From: Mechercharimyces sp. CAU 1602
GTDB taxonomy: Bacteria; Bacillota; Bacilli; Thermoactinomycetales; JANTPT01
DNA: 64,000 nucleotides
Reading direction: 5' to 3'
NCBI RefSeq assembly: GCF_024753565.1
Contig: NZ_JANTPT010000004.1
Location: 95,132-159,131 of the forward strand
Each line of letters starts with the position of its first letter. The stretch's first letter is position 1. Position numbers and translations under genes: made by a program. The notes beneath the pieces were generated by a model that did no database searches, was not told the origin of the DNA, and was given only the letters and a program-made list of their open reading frames with translations. Positions 9,512 to 22,665 of the stretch are shown piece after piece.

Positions 9512-9736
9512 GTGCAAACGGTAACCATATCCATTTCAACCCCGTATATCACGCTGGGTCAGTTATTAAAACGAGCGGATGTGATTGCATCAGGGGGAGA
9601 AGCCAAACCCTTTTTAGCGGAGTACGCGGTGTGGATAAATGGAGAACAAGATCAACGTCGTGGTCGAAAAATTGTCCCGCGAGATAAAGTGGAAGTGGAA
9701 GAGTTTGGTGTGATTCACGTTATCCACAACGAGTGA
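9512..9736 (+). CDS. yaaA: S4-domain protein YaaA
   Basis: 74 residues, GTG start after GGAGGAGACGT. A single S4 RNA-binding domain: YITLGQLLKRADVIASGGEAK, then VWINGEQDQRRGRKIVPRDKVE. In B. subtilis the same gene sits between dnaN and recF and has been linked to ribosome assembly. The stop overlaps upstream bases of the recF ribosome site, so yaaA and recF are cotranscribed. Two perfect DnaA-box sequences lie inside it (9630-9638 and 9720-9728). Confidence 0.9.
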   Translation: MQTVTISISTPYITLGQLLKRADVIASGGEAKPFLAEYAVWINGEQDQRRGRKIVPRDKVEVEEFGVIHVIHNE

Positions 9737-9750
9737 TGGGAGGGGAAGGT

Positions 9751-10869
9751 TTGCACGTCAAGGAACTGGAACTGGTCCACTATCGCAATCTCCCCTATTT
9801 AAAATTGGATAACTTTGCGGATCTGCACCTGTTTATCGGTGAGAATGCGCAAGGGAAGACCAATATTTTAGAGTCGTTATATCTGTTAGCACTGGGAAAA
9901 TCACACCGTACACGTTCACATAAAGAATTGATTCAGTGGGAACAACCTTTTGCCAAGATTTCGTCCCGGATTGTACAACAGGATTATATACAACGACTAG
10001 AGGTTCAGTTTAATGCTAAGGGAAAAAAAGTAATCAAGAACGGGATCGAACAGAAGCGGATGAGCGACTACATCGGCACCTTGACCGCGGTTATGTTTGC
10101 CCCAGAAGATTTAGCGATTGTAAAAGGGAGTCCGCAGGTACGCCGTCGTTTTCTCGATATGGAGTTAGGACAGATTAGTCCTAGTTATGTTTACGATCTG
10201 ACGCAGTATAACAAAGTGATTATACAACGTAATAGTTTGCTGAAAGAGTTAGCATTTAAGGGTAAGACAGAGACAACACTCTTAGATGTTTTGGATCAAC
10301 AAATGGCGGAATTAGCTGTGCGCTTGTGGAAAAAGCGCTATCTTTTTGTGGATAAATTAGCGAGCTGGGCAGAGGAGATTCATTATTTAATCACGCAGGG
10401 GAAAGAGCAGCTTGAAATAGTGTATCAACCCTCATTTCTTCTCAAAGCAGAAGAGCCATCTTCATGGTATGATAAAGTGATGGCTGAATTGAACCGTGTA
10501 CGAGCGCATGAAGTGAGAAAAGGGAGCACTTCCTTTGGACCCCATCGTGATGACTTGTGTCTGTTTTCCAATGGGACAAATTTACATCACTATGGATCAC
10601 AAGGGCAGCAACGAACAGCCGCTCTCTCACTCAAATTGGCAGAATTAGAGTTAATTCATGAACAGACGGGCTCATATCCCATTCTTTTATTGGATGATGT
10701 ATTATCAGAGTTGGATGATTTACGAAGGACGCATTTGCTCGAGGCTATTCGCGGGAAAGTGCAAACCTTCGTCACAAGTACGTCTACAGAAGGAATTGAC
10801 AGGGAGACCCTCGCGCACGCCCAGATTTATCAGGTGGTGCAAGGGAAAGTCTCCCTGTTCTCCAGTTAA
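9751..10869 (+). CDS. recF: DNA replication and repair protein RecF
   Basis: 372 residues (B. subtilis 370). SMC-like ATPase that, with RecO and RecR, loads RecA at gapped DNA. Walker A is GENAQGKTN (about residues 30-38), the ABC signature YGSQGQQRTAALSLK is near residue 286 and Walker B ILLLDDVLSELD near 312. I choose TTG at 9751: it follows GGAGGGG by 5 nt and gives the family start LHVKELELVHYRNL; GTG 9733 and ATG 9736 lie before that ribosome site. The remB (yaaB) gene that follows recF in B. subtilis is absent; gyrB starts 34 nt later. Confidence 0.95.
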   Translation: MHVKELELVHYRNLPYLKLDNFADLHLFIGENAQGKTNILESLYLLALGKSHRTRSHKELIQWEQPFAKISSRIVQQDYIQRLEVQFNAKGKKVIKNGIEQKRMSDYIGTLTAVMFAPEDLAIVKGSPQVRRRFLDMELGQISPSYVYDLTQYNKVIIQRNSLLKELAFKGKTETTLLDVLDQQMAELAVRLWKKRYLFVDKLASWAEEIHYLITQGKEQLEIVYQPSFLLKAEEPSSWYDKVMAELNRVRAHEVRKGSTSFGPHRDDLCLFSNGTNLHHYGSQGQQRTAALSLKLAELELIHEQTGSYPILLLDDVLSELDDLRRTHLLEAIRGKVQTFVTSTSTEGIDRETLAHAQIYQVVQGKVSLFSS

Positions 10870-10891
10870 TAGGCTAGCATCGAGAAAGTAG

Positions 10892-12820
<1,929 letters not shown>

Positions 12821-12836
12821 GAGCGGGGGGTAAGTA

Positions 12837-15356
12837 ATGGCGCACGATACGGAGCGGATTCAAGAAGTAAATATTAGTGATGAGATGCGAACCGCGTTTC
12901 TTGACTATGCGATGAGTGTGATTGTGAGCCGTGCATTGCCTGATGTGCGTGATGGATTAAAGCCTGTTCATCGCCGTATCTTGTATACGATGCATGAGCT
13001 GGGCATGACGTCTGACAAACCGTATAAGAAGTCTTCACGGGTAGTCGGTAACGTAACAGCGCAGTATCACCCTCACGGGGATGTAGCTGTGTATGAAGCG
13101 ATGGTACGGATGGCACAAGATTTCTCTTATCGTTATATGCTTGTTGATGGACATGGAAACTTCGGATCAATAGACGGGGATTCCCCAGCTGCCATGCGTT
13201 ATACTGAATCGCGGATGGCAGCGATTACAGCGGAAATGCTTCGCGACATTCAAAAGGATACGATTGATTTTGTTCCTAACTACGATGGTCAGCAGATGGA
13301 ACCGGTTGTTATGCCTGCACGTTTTCCAAATTTGCTCGTCAATGGAGCGGCGGGAATCGCGGTTGGAATGGCGACCAATATTCCTCCTCATAACTTAGGT
13401 GAAGTGACTGAGGGCATTTTAAAAATGCTAGAAGATCCGGAGATCTCGATTGATGATTTGATGCAAATTATTAAAGGACCGGACTTTCCTACAGGTGCTA
13501 GTATCCTTGGGCGAGATGGAATTAAGAAAGCATACCGTACAGGTCGCGGTTCGATTCCGATGCGAGCGAAAACGCGAATTGAAGAAGCGGGCAACGGCAA
13601 GATGCGAATCATTGTGGATGAACTCCCGTACCAAGTAAATAAAGCGCGCTTGGTGGAGAAGATCGCTGACCTTGTTCGTGATAAAAAGATTGATGGCATT
13701 ACGGATTTGCGCGATGAATCAGACCGTAACGGAATGCGTGTTGTCATTGAACTTCGGCGCGATGTAAATCCTAAAGTGACGCTTAATAATCTGTACAAAC
13801 AAACATCATTGCAAACCAGCTTCGGTGTGAATATGCTCGCTCTAGTAGATGGGCAACCGAAGGTTCTTAATTTGAAAGAAGTTCTCTATCACTACATCAA
13901 TCATCAAATCGAAGTGGTACGTCGGCGTACGCAATTTGATCTGAACAAGGCAGAAGAACGCGCACATATCCTAGAAGGTCTTCGTATTGCCCTCGATCAT
14001 ATCGATGAAGTGATTGAATTGATTCGTGCTTCTAAGACGACGGCCGAAGCACGTACAGGCTTGATGGAACGGTTTAAGCTATCAGAGATACAGTCACAAG
14101 CGATCTTAGAAATGCGTCTGCAACGCTTAACTGGACTTGAGCGGGAAAAGATTGAAGGGGAGTATCAAGAGTTACAAACCTTAATTGCAGAATTAAGAGC
14201 GATTCTTGCTGATGAAAACAAAATTCGTGCTGTCGTACGTGATGAAATTATAGAAGTTCGTCAACAATTTGCCGATGAACGGCGTACACGGATTAAATTA
14301 GGGGAAGACGGGATTCAAGACGAAGACCTCATTCCAGAAGATGAAGTGGTTATTTTGATGACCCATCGTGGTTATATCAAACGGATGCCGCTATCTACCT
14401 ACCGTGCACAAAAACGTGGTGGACGAGGAGTTGCAGGGATGGGAACGCGTGATGATGACTTTGTTCAACATCTATTCGTCACCAATTCGCATCACTACCT
14501 CCTCTTCTTTACAAATACAGGACGTGTCTATCGCTTGAAGGCATATGAGGTACCTGATTTGGGACGTAGTGCTCGTGGGACTCCCGTTATTAACATTATT
14601 CAGATTGAACCAGGTGAATATATCCAAACCATCATCCCAGTAAAAGAATTTACACCTGATTGCTACCTTTTCTTTGCCACGAAGCATGGTATCGTCAAGC
14701 GGACTGGGTTGGAAGAGTACGGAAACATCCGTCGCAACGGTTTATTTGCTATCAAGTTACGTGATGGGGATGAATTGGTAGGAGTATACAGAACAAGCGG
14801 AGAGCAAGAAATCCTACTTGGAACCAGTTTAGGGATGTCGATCCGATTCTCTGAAGAAGATGTACGCAAGATGGGGCGTACCGCTACTGGGGTAAAGGGA
14901 ATGACTTTGGCTGAAGGCGACCAGGTGATTGGAATGGATATTGTAGATCCTACAAAAGATGCTATGATCGTTACGACTAAAGGGTACGGTAAACGCACCC
15001 CTCTAACTGAATACCGTGTTCAATCCCGTGGTGGTAAAGGGATAAAAACCCTCAGCATCACCGAAAAAAATGGTCCCATTGTAGGTCTAAAAGTGGTCTC
15101 CCATGAAGAAGACTTGATGATTGTGTCGACCGAAGGCGTAGTTATCCGGATGAACATAGCTGGAATCTCCAGTTATGGTCGTTACGCTCAAGGTGTGAAA
15201 CTGATCTCTTTGAAAGACGAGGGTGAAGTAGCCACCGTAGCGCGCGTACAGTTTACCGAAGAAGACGAACTAGAGGAAGGCTCCATTCGCGCGGCTGCCA
15301 ATGGAGAAGAGGAAACGGAAGTGAATGGGGAACAAGCAGGTAACGAAACCGAGTAA
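12837..15356 (+). CDS. gyrA: DNA gyrase subunit A
   Basis: 839 residues. Breaks and rejoins DNA through Tyr122 (AAMRYTE). The N-terminal WHD/tower region is intact, and the C-terminal pinwheel contains the GyrA box QKRGGRG near residue 524. The acidic tail (about residues 805-839) is longer than strictly needed. In the quinolone-resistance-determining region the segment reads [10 protein letters not shown]: residue 83, normally Ser, is Val, and residue 87 is Glu (as in B. subtilis). The ATG follows GGGGGGTAAGTA. The gene stops 2 nt from the convergent yaaC, with no terminator between. Confidence 0.97.
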   Translation: MAHDTERIQEVNISDEMRTAFLDYAMSVIVSRALPDVRDGLKPVHRRILYTMHELGMTSDKPYKKSSRVVGNVTAQYHPHGDVAVYEAMVRMAQDFSYRYMLVDGHGNFGSIDGDSPAAMRYTESRMAAITAEMLRDIQKDTIDFVPNYDGQQMEPVVMPARFPNLLVNGAAGIAVGMATNIPPHNLGEVTEGILKMLEDPEISIDDLMQIIKGPDFPTGASILGRDGIKKAYRTGRGSIPMRAKTRIEEAGNGKMRIIVDELPYQVNKARLVEKIADLVRDKKIDGITDLRDESDRNGMRVVIELRRDVNPKVTLNNLYKQTSLQTSFGVNMLALVDGQPKVLNLKEVLYHYINHQIEVVRRRTQFDLNKAEERAHILEGLRIALDHIDEVIELIRASKTTAEARTGLMERFKLSEIQSQAILEMRLQRLTGLEREKIEGEYQELQTLIAELRAILADENKIRAVVRDEIIEVRQQFADERRTRIKLGEDGIQDEDLIPEDEVVILMTHRGYIKRMPLSTYRAQKRGGRGVAGMGTRDDDFVQHLFVTNSHHYLLFFTNTGRVYRLKAYEVPDLGRSARGTPVINIIQIEPGEYIQTIIPVKEFTPDCYLFFATKHGIVKRTGLEEYGNIRRNGLFAIKLRDGDELVGVYRTSGEQEILLGTSLGMSIRFSEEDVRKMGRTATGVKGMTLAEGDQVIGMDIVDPTKDAMIVTTKGYGKRTPLTEYRVQSRGGKGIKTLSITEKNGPIVGLKVVSHEEDLMIVSTEGVVIRMNIAGISSYGRYAQGVKLISLKDEGEVATVARVQFTEEDELEEGSIRAAANGEEETEVNGEQAGNETE

Positions 15357-15358
15357 GG

Positions 15359-16432
15359 TTAGGAAGTTGTAAACAATACTTTCTCTTGAAAAAATGCATG
15401 AAGCATCAGCTGGGGGAACTTCCGCTCTGTCAGACGGAGAAATTCGTGGATAAAGATGCGATCTTCAGCAGCAGACCCACCTATGATCTCCCCCCAGAGT
15501 GGGGTTTCATAACGACACACCATGCTTAGCGCAAACAGCAGGATTAAGTGAATCAAGATTTCAGATACGTGCACAAGGCGGCTATCTCCGGTATACAAGG
15601 AGTAGCCGCCTTGTGTATCTTCACGGAAAAAGGGATGATGAAACCCATGAGCCCATCGATTGACATGGGGAATATCATTGTGTTGCCAGAGCAAGTGAAG
15701 GCGGCCTCCACGCACAGCTGGTTGATCCAATGTAAAGCGATAATCATTACTTATACGGTGATGATTAAGTCGTTGAAGAAAAGCTTTTTTTGTAAGGTGT
15801 AGGTTGTCTAAAATGGATTCCTCCACACAAAAGGACATGCCAGTTCCGACTTGTGTAGAAGGGGAAAGTTCAAGGATAGGTGCAAGGGTACTCTCACCAA
15901 ATACTTGACGATAACTATCTTGAAGCTCTGGTAACAACGCGTAGCAGCTGCGCATATGTATAAACTCAGCTTCTAATGAAGGTGCATGAAGCGCCTGTGT
16001 CAATAAGGGAAAAAGCCCTTCCCGCTGTATTTTCACCTCATCTTCATAGAAGCGGAAATTTCGTTTCTTCCGTTTGCGAGTGGTCAAGCCATGGCGCAAT
16101 ACATCCGCTTTTCGTGGATAATAAGGATCATGTTGGAGGAGGAATGCTTTACATAAATACGTCATGCCATAGTAACTAAGCAGAGGTTTAACGGCTACAT
16201 CCGCTTGATAACAGGCAAGATAGGTTTGTCTTGCTTGTTTGATATAGTGAATGAGAGGCTCTGCTGCACGGTAGGCTAACTTTTTCGCTTCTTTTTCTCC
16301 TAAGGCAGTATATCTTTGGCATAAGAAGGAAATCACTTGCGGTTCGCTCTCCAGTAATAGATAGAGATCCCACATTTTATTTCGTGGTTCTTCGCACGGA
16401 ATACGGCGTAAGAATGGATACAAACTGGACAT
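15359..16432 (-). CDS. yaaC: YaaC-like protein of unknown function
   Basis: 357 residues; a YaaC homologue lies in the same place and orientation (between gyrA and guaB) in B. subtilis. It is soluble, rich in Leu, Tyr and His, with no recognised catalytic motif. Function is unknown. The ATG at 16432 follows AAAGGAG by 9 nt; a TTG two codons earlier is too close to that site. Identification rests on position plus general character of the sequence (MWDLYLLLESEPQVISF, SYYGMTYLCKAFLL). Confidence 0.8.
   Translation of the reverse strand: MSSLYPFLRRIPCEEPRNKMWDLYLLLESEPQVISFLCQRYTALGEKEAKKLAYRAAEPLIHYIKQARQTYLACYQADVAVKPLLSYYGMTYLCKAFLLQHDPYYPRKADVLRHGLTTRKRKKRNFRFYEDEVKIQREGLFPLLTQALHAPSLEAEFIHMRSCYALLPELQDSYRQVFGESTLAPILELSPSTQVGTGMSFCVEESILDNLHLTKKAFLQRLNHHRISNDYRFTLDQPAVRGGRLHLLWQHNDIPHVNRWAHGFHHPFFREDTQGGYSLYTGDSRLVHVSEILIHLILLFALSMVCRYETPLWGEIIGGSAAEDRIFIHEFLRLTERKFPQLMLHAFFQEKVLFTTS
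15571..15616. repeat. Long inverted repeat inside yaaC
   Basis: ACAAGGCGGCTA (15573-15584) is perfectly inverted at 15603-15614 around an 18-nt loop, with further pairing outside. It lies within the yaaC coding sequence about 215 nt past the gyrA stop. It lacks a T-run. It could be a terminator-like or processing hairpin for the gyrA transcript, or chance. Confidence 0.6.
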
Positions 16433-16713
16433 AACCAAATTCTCCTTTATTTGTGGAGGGATAATTTTCTCATAGACAATATAAATGTAGGGATTCTCAT
16501 ATTTTTCTTATTCTCAAAGGAGATGTAGTGATTGTATACAATTACTATGCATTGATGATGATGTGATGCAGAAAAGGAAGTGTGTTTGTTGGTTATGAAA
16601 GGGTGCTCTAAGAGAAAGGTAAATATGCCTTTTTGAGAGTAATCATACTTACACTCTTTCCCTTACTAGTTTGTACAAATGTGTTATGCACTATGAACGG
16701 TAAAAGTACAGCC

Positions 16714-18242
<1,529 letters not shown>

Positions 18243-18280
18243 TCTTGTGTTGTAGTAGGAAAAACCCTTTTTCTGCTTTG

Positions 18281-18310
18281 TTGCCAACCTGTAGCGCAAT
18301 CGTTTACAAT
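18281..18310 (+). promoter_or_regulatory. Probable pdxS promoter
   Basis: TTGCCA (18281-18286), 18-nt spacer, TACAAT (18305-18310), about 63 nt before the pdxS ATG. Confidence 0.6.
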
Positions 18311-18372
18311 AAGCATAAAACTAGGATGCTTACCTTGAATGAAAGTATCAAGGATAGAGTGGGAGGATATAC

Positions 18373-19269
18373 ATGGCAGACTACCAACAACAAATCGGTA
18401 CGGATCGCGTGAAGCGGGGTATGGCAGAAATGCAAAAAGGCGGCGTGATCATGGATGTCGTCAATGCAGAGCAAGCTAAAATTGCAGAAGAAGCAGGTGC
18501 AGTTGCCGTGATGGCACTGGAGCGAGTGCCTTCCGATATTCGCGCTGCGGGCGGTGTTGCTCGCATGGCAGATCCACGCATTATGGAAGAAGTGATGAAT
18601 GCCGTCAGTATTCCTGTTATGGCTAAAGCACGTATTGGACATATTGTCGAGGCTCGTATATTAGAAGCGATGGGTGTAGACTATATCGACGAGAGTGAAG
18701 TACTTACTCCAGCTGATGAAGTTTATCATATCGATAAGCAAGCTTATACAGTACCATTTGTATGTGGTGCCCGTAATCTAGGGGAAGCTTTGCGTCGAGT
18801 GGGGGAAGGTGCCTCGATGTTACGTACCAAGGGAGAACCAGGCACAGGAAATATTGTGGAAGCTGTTCGTCATATGCGAGAGATGATGAGTCAGATTCGC
18901 AAAGTGGGTGCGATGTCGAAAGATGAATTGATGACGGAAGCGAAAAACTTAGGTGCTCCGTACGAGTTGCTCCTCTTTGTGAAGGAGAACGGCAAATTAC
19001 CTGTGGTTAACTTTGCAGCAGGTGGCGTTGCCACTCCTGCTGATGCAGCACTGATGATGGAGCTGGGATCTGACGGTGTGTTTGTTGGTTCTGGTATCTT
19101 TAAATCAGATAATCCAGCTAAGTTTGCGCGTGCGATTGTGGAAGCAACGACTCATTATCAAGATTATGCGCTCATCGCAGAGCTCTCGAAAGAGCTAGGT
19201 ACAGCGATGAAAGGAATTGAAATTTCTACGCTGAAAGAAAGCGAACGCATGCAAGAGCGTGGTTGGTAG
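18373..19269 (+). CDS. pdxS: Pyridoxal 5'-phosphate synthase, synthase subunit PdxS
   Basis: 298 residues, standard. Makes pyridoxal 5'-phosphate from ribose 5-phosphate, glyceraldehyde 3-phosphate and ammonia supplied by PdxT, in a 12+12 complex. The barrel segments [31 protein letters not shown] and [17 protein letters not shown] (catalytic Lys) are typical. The ATG follows GGGAGGATATAC. pdxT starts 11 nt after its stop. PLP made here is also the cofactor of the aminotransferase and decarboxylase in the siderophore locus. A broken second copy lies at 22379-22568. Confidence 0.97.
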   Translation: MADYQQQIGTDRVKRGMAEMQKGGVIMDVVNAEQAKIAEEAGAVAVMALERVPSDIRAAGGVARMADPRIMEEVMNAVSIPVMAKARIGHIVEARILEAMGVDYIDESEVLTPADEVYHIDKQAYTVPFVCGARNLGEALRRVGEGASMLRTKGEPGTGNIVEAVRHMREMMSQIRKVGAMSKDELMTEAKNLGAPYELLLFVKENGKLPVVNFAAGGVATPADAALMMELGSDGVFVGSGIFKSDNPAKFARAIVEATTHYQDYALIAELSKELGTAMKGIEISTLKESERMQERGW

Positions 19270-19280
19270 GAGGCACTGTA

Positions 19281-19880
19281 ATGAAAATTGGAGTGCTTGC
19301 TTTGCAAGGGGCAGTAGCTGAGCATGTACGCTTGCTACAGCAAGCGGGAGCAGATGCTGTTGCTGTAAAACGCCCACATGAACTAGAAGACTTAGATGGT
19401 CTTGTGATCCCAGGTGGGGAGTCAACAACCATAAGTAAATTAATGCATAAGTATGATCTGTTTGTTCCTATCTTAGAGATGTATAAGCAACAAAAGCCCC
19501 TTTTCGGAACGTGTGCGGGATTAATATTATTAGCCGCACGCATTGAGGGACATGAGCAAGCACACCTGGGTCTCTTAAATATTTCGGTGGAGCGTAATGC
19601 ATTTGGGCGACAACGGGAAAGTTTCGAGATGGATCTAGAAGTGACTGGAATCGCTGAGGAGTTTCCCGCTGTGTTTATTCGTGCCCCGATTATCACGGGT
19701 ATTGACGATACGGTTACGCCGTTGTCACAAGTAGGAGATCGGATTGTAGCTGTGCGGGAAGGGTTTGTACTAGGAGCATCTTTTCATCCTGAATTAACCG
19801 ATGATAATCGAATTCACACCTATTTTCTTAAGATGGTAAAAGAAGCGATGACGATAAGGATGTCATCGTCTCTCACATGA
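19281..19880 (+). CDS. pdxT: Pyridoxal 5'-phosphate synthase, glutaminase subunit PdxT
   Basis: 199 residues. Class I glutamine amidotransferase that feeds ammonia to PdxS. It has the oxyanion region LVIPGGESTTISKL, the nucleophilic Cys in FGTCAGLILLA (about residue 79), and the His-Glu pair in FHPELTDD near residue 172. The ATG at 19281 follows TAGGAGGCACTGTA; an in-frame GTG 18 nt earlier lies within pdxS and before the ribosome site. Operon with pdxS. Confidence 0.96.
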   Translation: MKIGVLALQGAVAEHVRLLQQAGADAVAVKRPHELEDLDGLVIPGGESTTISKLMHKYDLFVPILEMYKQQKPLFGTCAGLILLAARIEGHEQAHLGLLNISVERNAFGRQRESFEMDLEVTGIAEEFPAVFIRAPIITGIDDTVTPLSQVGDRIVAVREGFVLGASFHPELTDDNRIHTYFLKMVKEAMTIRMSSSLT

Positions 19881-19899
19881 GAAAAGCGATGGAAGAGGC

Positions 19900-20130
19900 A
19901 TAGTAACTGTAGAGTACGGATAGCAGAGAGGCGGTGGCTAGTGTGAACCGTCCCGTATCTAGAGTGAATCCACCTCGGAGCTGTGCGCGTACAACAAGTG
20001 TAACTTGTTTAAGCGATTACCGGTACCAGGCCGTTATTCTGTGAAAGTGGGTTTGTAGAAACAAACCAACAAGGGTGGCACCACGGACCTACCGTCCCTT
20101 ACGATGGTAGGATTGTGGTGCCTTTTTTTA
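19900..20130 (+). promoter_or_regulatory. T-box leader of serS
   Basis: The T-box sequence AAGGGTGGCACCACGG is at 20071-20086. The terminator form pairs GGCACCAC (20077-20084) with GTGGTGCC (20115-20122), followed by TTTTTTT (20123-20129). Upstream, stem I with AGTGTGAACC and GAATCCACCTCGGAGC precedes it. It should read uncharged tRNA-Ser by position upstream of serS; I did not assign the specifier codon. The 5' end is approximate because the promoter may lie within pdxT. Confidence 0.92.
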
Positions 20131-20154
20131 TGAGACATTAAGGAGGCGTGGTTG

Positions 20155-21435
20155 ATGTTAGATAGTAAACGATTGCGAACTGAATTAAACGAAGTGAAAG
20201 CGAAACTGCAAAATCGTGGAGAAGATATCTCTGGTTTAGATCAATTTCAACAGCTTGATTTACGTCGGCGAGAAATCTTGCAGGAAAGTGAACAATTGAA
20301 GAATGAGCGTAATGTTGTTTCCCGGGAAATAGCGGAGAAGAAGCGTGCAAAAGAAGATGCTCAGGATAAGATTGTGCAGATGCGCCAGGTGGGAGAAAAA
20401 ATTAAGAAATTAGATGATGAATTACGTGGGATAGAGGAAAAATTAGAAGGGATTCTTTTGCAAATTCCAAACGTTCCCCATGAGAGCGTTCCTGTAGGGG
20501 AAAGTGAAGATGATAATATTCCGATTCGCCATTGGGGAGAAGCTCCATCTTTTTCTTTTGATGTGAAAGCCCACTGGGATATTGCAGGTGAATTAGGTAT
20601 TCTTGATTTTGAGCGTGCTAGCAAAGTGACGGGTTCACGCTTTGTGTTTCAACAGGGATTAGGAGCACGTCTGGAGCGGGCATTGATGTCTTTTATGTTG
20701 GACTTACACACAACAGAGCATGGCTATACGGAAATGATTCCTCCATATTTGGTTAACCCAGATAGCATGCGCGGAACGGGTCAACTTCCTAAGTTTGCAG
20801 AGGATTCGTTTGAAATTGAGAAGGAAGGATATTACCTGATTCCGACAGCTGAAGTTCCAGTTACCAACTATCATCGAGATGAAATTTTGGACATGGCGCA
20901 ATTGCCAACACAATACGTGGCATATAGTGCTTGCTTCCGCTCAGAGGCGGGATCTGCTGGTCGTGATACTCGTGGATTGATTCGTCAACATCAATTTAAC
21001 AAAGTAGAACTAGTGAAGTTCGTACGTCCGGAAGAATCGTATGAACGATTGGAAGAGCTTGTGGGTCATGCGGAAAAGGTATTACAGTTGTTGAAACTAC
21101 CATATCGTGTGGTAAAGATGTGTACCGCTGATCTAGGATTTACCGCAGCCAAGAAGTATGATTTAGAAGTATGGATTCCTAGCTACAATACTTATCGTGA
21201 GATTTCTTCGTGTAGTAACTTTGAAGATTTTCAAGCACGACGTGCCAATATTCGTTTCCGTCGTGAAGCAAAAGGACGCCCCGAGTTTGTTCACACGCTG
21301 AACGGGTCTGGCCTGGCTATTGGTCGTACTGTGGCAGCATTACTTGAGAATTATCAGCAGGAAGATGGAAGTGTATTGATTCCAGAGGTACTGCGACCTT
21401 ATATGGGGGGCCTTGAGCGGATTACAAAACAGTAG
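20155..21435 (+). CDS. serS: Seryl-tRNA synthetase
   Basis: 426 residues. Class II synthetase charging tRNA-Ser. The N-terminal coiled-coil arm spans about residues 1-105, rich in charged heptads. Class II motifs are visible: motif 2 [20 protein letters not shown] with [10 protein letters not shown], and motif 3 [19 protein letters not shown] near the C-terminus. The ATG at 20155 has AGGAGG 8 nt upstream; a TTG one codon earlier is not needed. It is under T-box control. Two tRNA-Ser genes are nearby. Confidence 0.97.
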   Translation: MLDSKRLRTELNEVKAKLQNRGEDISGLDQFQQLDLRRREILQESEQLKNERNVVSREIAEKKRAKEDAQDKIVQMRQVGEKIKKLDDELRGIEEKLEGILLQIPNVPHESVPVGESEDDNIPIRHWGEAPSFSFDVKAHWDIAGELGILDFERASKVTGSRFVFQQGLGARLERALMSFMLDLHTTEHGYTEMIPPYLVNPDSMRGTGQLPKFAEDSFEIEKEGYYLIPTAEVPVTNYHRDEILDMAQLPTQYVAYSACFRSEAGSAGRDTRGLIRQHQFNKVELVKFVRPEESYERLEELVGHAEKVLQLLKLPYRVVKMCTADLGFTAAKKYDLEVWIPSYNTYREISSCSNFEDFQARRANIRFRREAKGRPEFVHTLNGSGLAIGRTVAALLENYQQEDGSVLIPEVLRPYMGGLERITKQ

Positions 21436-21490
21436 AGGGCAAATACAACATCAGCTTAAGCAGAAACATCAGAGATTCAGATGGGGTTTT

Positions 21491-21581
21491 GACTCCATCT
21501 GCTTGGAAGCTCACTAAATAAAAGTGGGGTCCGAACCCCATGCATAAGATGAAAAAGACTGCAGTTTGTTTAGCTGCAGTC
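21491..21581 (+). repeat. Hairpin-rich repeat, copy A (after serS)
   Basis: About 90 bp that recurs with roughly 90% identity at 22569-22658. Shared landmarks in order are GACTCCATCTG, TTGGAAGCTCACTAAATA, GGGGTCCGAACCC and GATGAAAAAGACTGCAG. In this copy TGGGGTCCGAACCCCA is a perfect hairpin, and GACTGCAG/CTGCAGTC pair, but the T-run that ends copy B is replaced by another hairpin. Confidence 0.8.
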
Positions 21582-21616
21582 AGGCTGTCGAGAAAAGTCT
21601 CGACAGCCTGTTTTTT
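21582..21616 (+). terminator. Terminator downstream of serS
   Basis: AGGCTGTCGAGA pairs perfectly with TCTCGACAGCCT around a 4-nt loop, then GTTTTTT. It is abutted directly to repeat copy A. From 21617 to 21936 I see no gene; short frames there lack ribosome sites. Confidence 0.88.
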
Positions 21617-21936
21617 ACCCCTTTCATATTTATTCCAAGTGAAATGGTATAGAGATATACATAGAAGAAGAGAGGAAGAACCGGATGCGACGTTCAACAA
21701 ATCACACTCAGTCTTAGATGGAATTTGTTTGTATAGAGGAGCTCGTTCCCCTGATCGGTTTCTCCACACTCTGTTGCTTAAACCGCATGCTTTTTTTAAT
21801 GTTCATCGTTAAGATATTTGAAAGAGGTAGAAAGCCAATTTTATAAAATAGAAGAACTATAAGATTGTTTGATACATATCATACATTAAGAGTATTGAAA
21901 AAATTATTCGCTCGATGAAAGAAAAGGGGTAACGAA

Positions 21937-22371
21937 ATGAGAGTTTCACAAGATATACTAGTGCAAGGCCCCATCCCCATGAATATCGCTGAGAACTTAT
22001 CGAATACAAAAGCGCTGATCAGAAATATATTAACTGTCAATTCTACCTTAGAGGGGTTGGGTGCTTCGGAGAAAGTGATTCTGCCTATTGAAATAATCGG
22101 GCTTACATTCGAAGCTTACCGCTTCGTACGAAATCCCTTGGTCACATCCGCTGTGATTGATGCACGCCTTATCCGATTAGGCAGGAATCCATTTATGGTT
22201 TCTGGAAATTTACCGCAATGGGCATTACCACAAATCGTAGCCTCTTTTCTACGTATTAGACAACTGCTTCAGAGTCCTAGGTTGACTCAATGGCCGAGGC
22301 CACGTCTTGTCTTAGCAAAAGAGGAACTTCGCCAAATCTTAATAAGCGCCAACCAGTCAATAACAAGATAA
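21937..22371 (+). CDS. Hypothetical protein, unrecognised
   Basis: 144 residues, ATG with AAGGGG 9 nt upstream. No signal peptide and no clear membrane segment. The protein is rich in Ile, Leu, Arg and Pro, with the stretch [17 protein letters not shown] and a basic C-terminal third. I do not recognise the family. It stands alone between the serS terminator and the pdxS remnant, in a zone of rearrangement, so it may have arrived by transfer or be a fragment of a larger gene. Confidence 0.5.
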   Translation: MRVSQDILVQGPIPMNIAENLSNTKALIRNILTVNSTLEGLGASEKVILPIEIIGLTFEAYRFVRNPLVTSAVIDARLIRLGRNPFMVSGNLPQWALPQIVASFLRIRQLLQSPRLTQWPRPRLVLAKEELRQILISANQSITR

Positions 22372-22378
22372 CTCCGCC

Positions 22379-22568
22379 GAACAAGTGATGAGCGCGGTAA
22401 GCATTCCAGTCATGGCGCAAGCACGCATTGGACATATTGTGGAATCGCGCATTTTAGAAGCCCAGATTCGTAAAGTCGGCTCGATGTCACAAGATGAATT
22501 GATGACAGTGAGAAAGATTTGGGTGTTCCTTTTGAACTGATGCAGTACGTACATGAACATGGAGAGCT
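22379..22568 (+). pseudogene. Remnant of a second pdxS gene
   Basis: Translation gives [20 protein letters not shown] then VESRILEA, matching intact PdxS residues of about 74-101, then jumps to [15 protein letters not shown], matching about residues 174-188, and after a one-base deletion continues as [17 protein letters not shown]. So the 5' third, an internal block of about 72 codons and the 3' end are lost, and there is a frameshift. Many silent and conservative differences from the intact gene at 18373 show it is an old or foreign paralogue, not a fresh duplicate. It ends exactly where repeat copy B begins. Confidence 0.88.
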
Positions 22569-22658
22569 GACTCCATCTGATTGGAAGCTCACTAAATAGA
22601 ATTGGGGTCCGAACCCATGCCTAAGATGAAAAAGACTGCAGCTTGTTAAGCTACAGTC
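22569..22658 (+). repeat. Hairpin-rich repeat, copy B (after the pdxS remnant)
   Basis: Second copy of the element at 21491-21581, same orientation, with scattered substitutions. Here its final hairpin is complete with flanking A and T runs and works as a terminator. Confidence 0.8.
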
Positions 22659-22663
22659 TTTTT
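22629..22663. terminator. Bidirectional terminator
   Basis: AAAAAGACTGCAGCTT pairs with AAGCTACAGTCTTTTT around GTT (one mismatch). It lies 2 nt from the stop of the leftward oxidoreductase gene and closes both sides. Confidence 0.85.
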
Positions 22664-22665
22664 CA

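Noticed and set aside
19853..19873. Inverted repeat at the end of pdxT as a terminator
   Set aside because: Short stem, no T-run, inside the coding end; the T-box terminator further on is the real control point.
21540..21812. Open frame of 90 codons after serS
   Set aside because: It crosses the repeat and the strong terminator, so it is very unlikely to be a gene.
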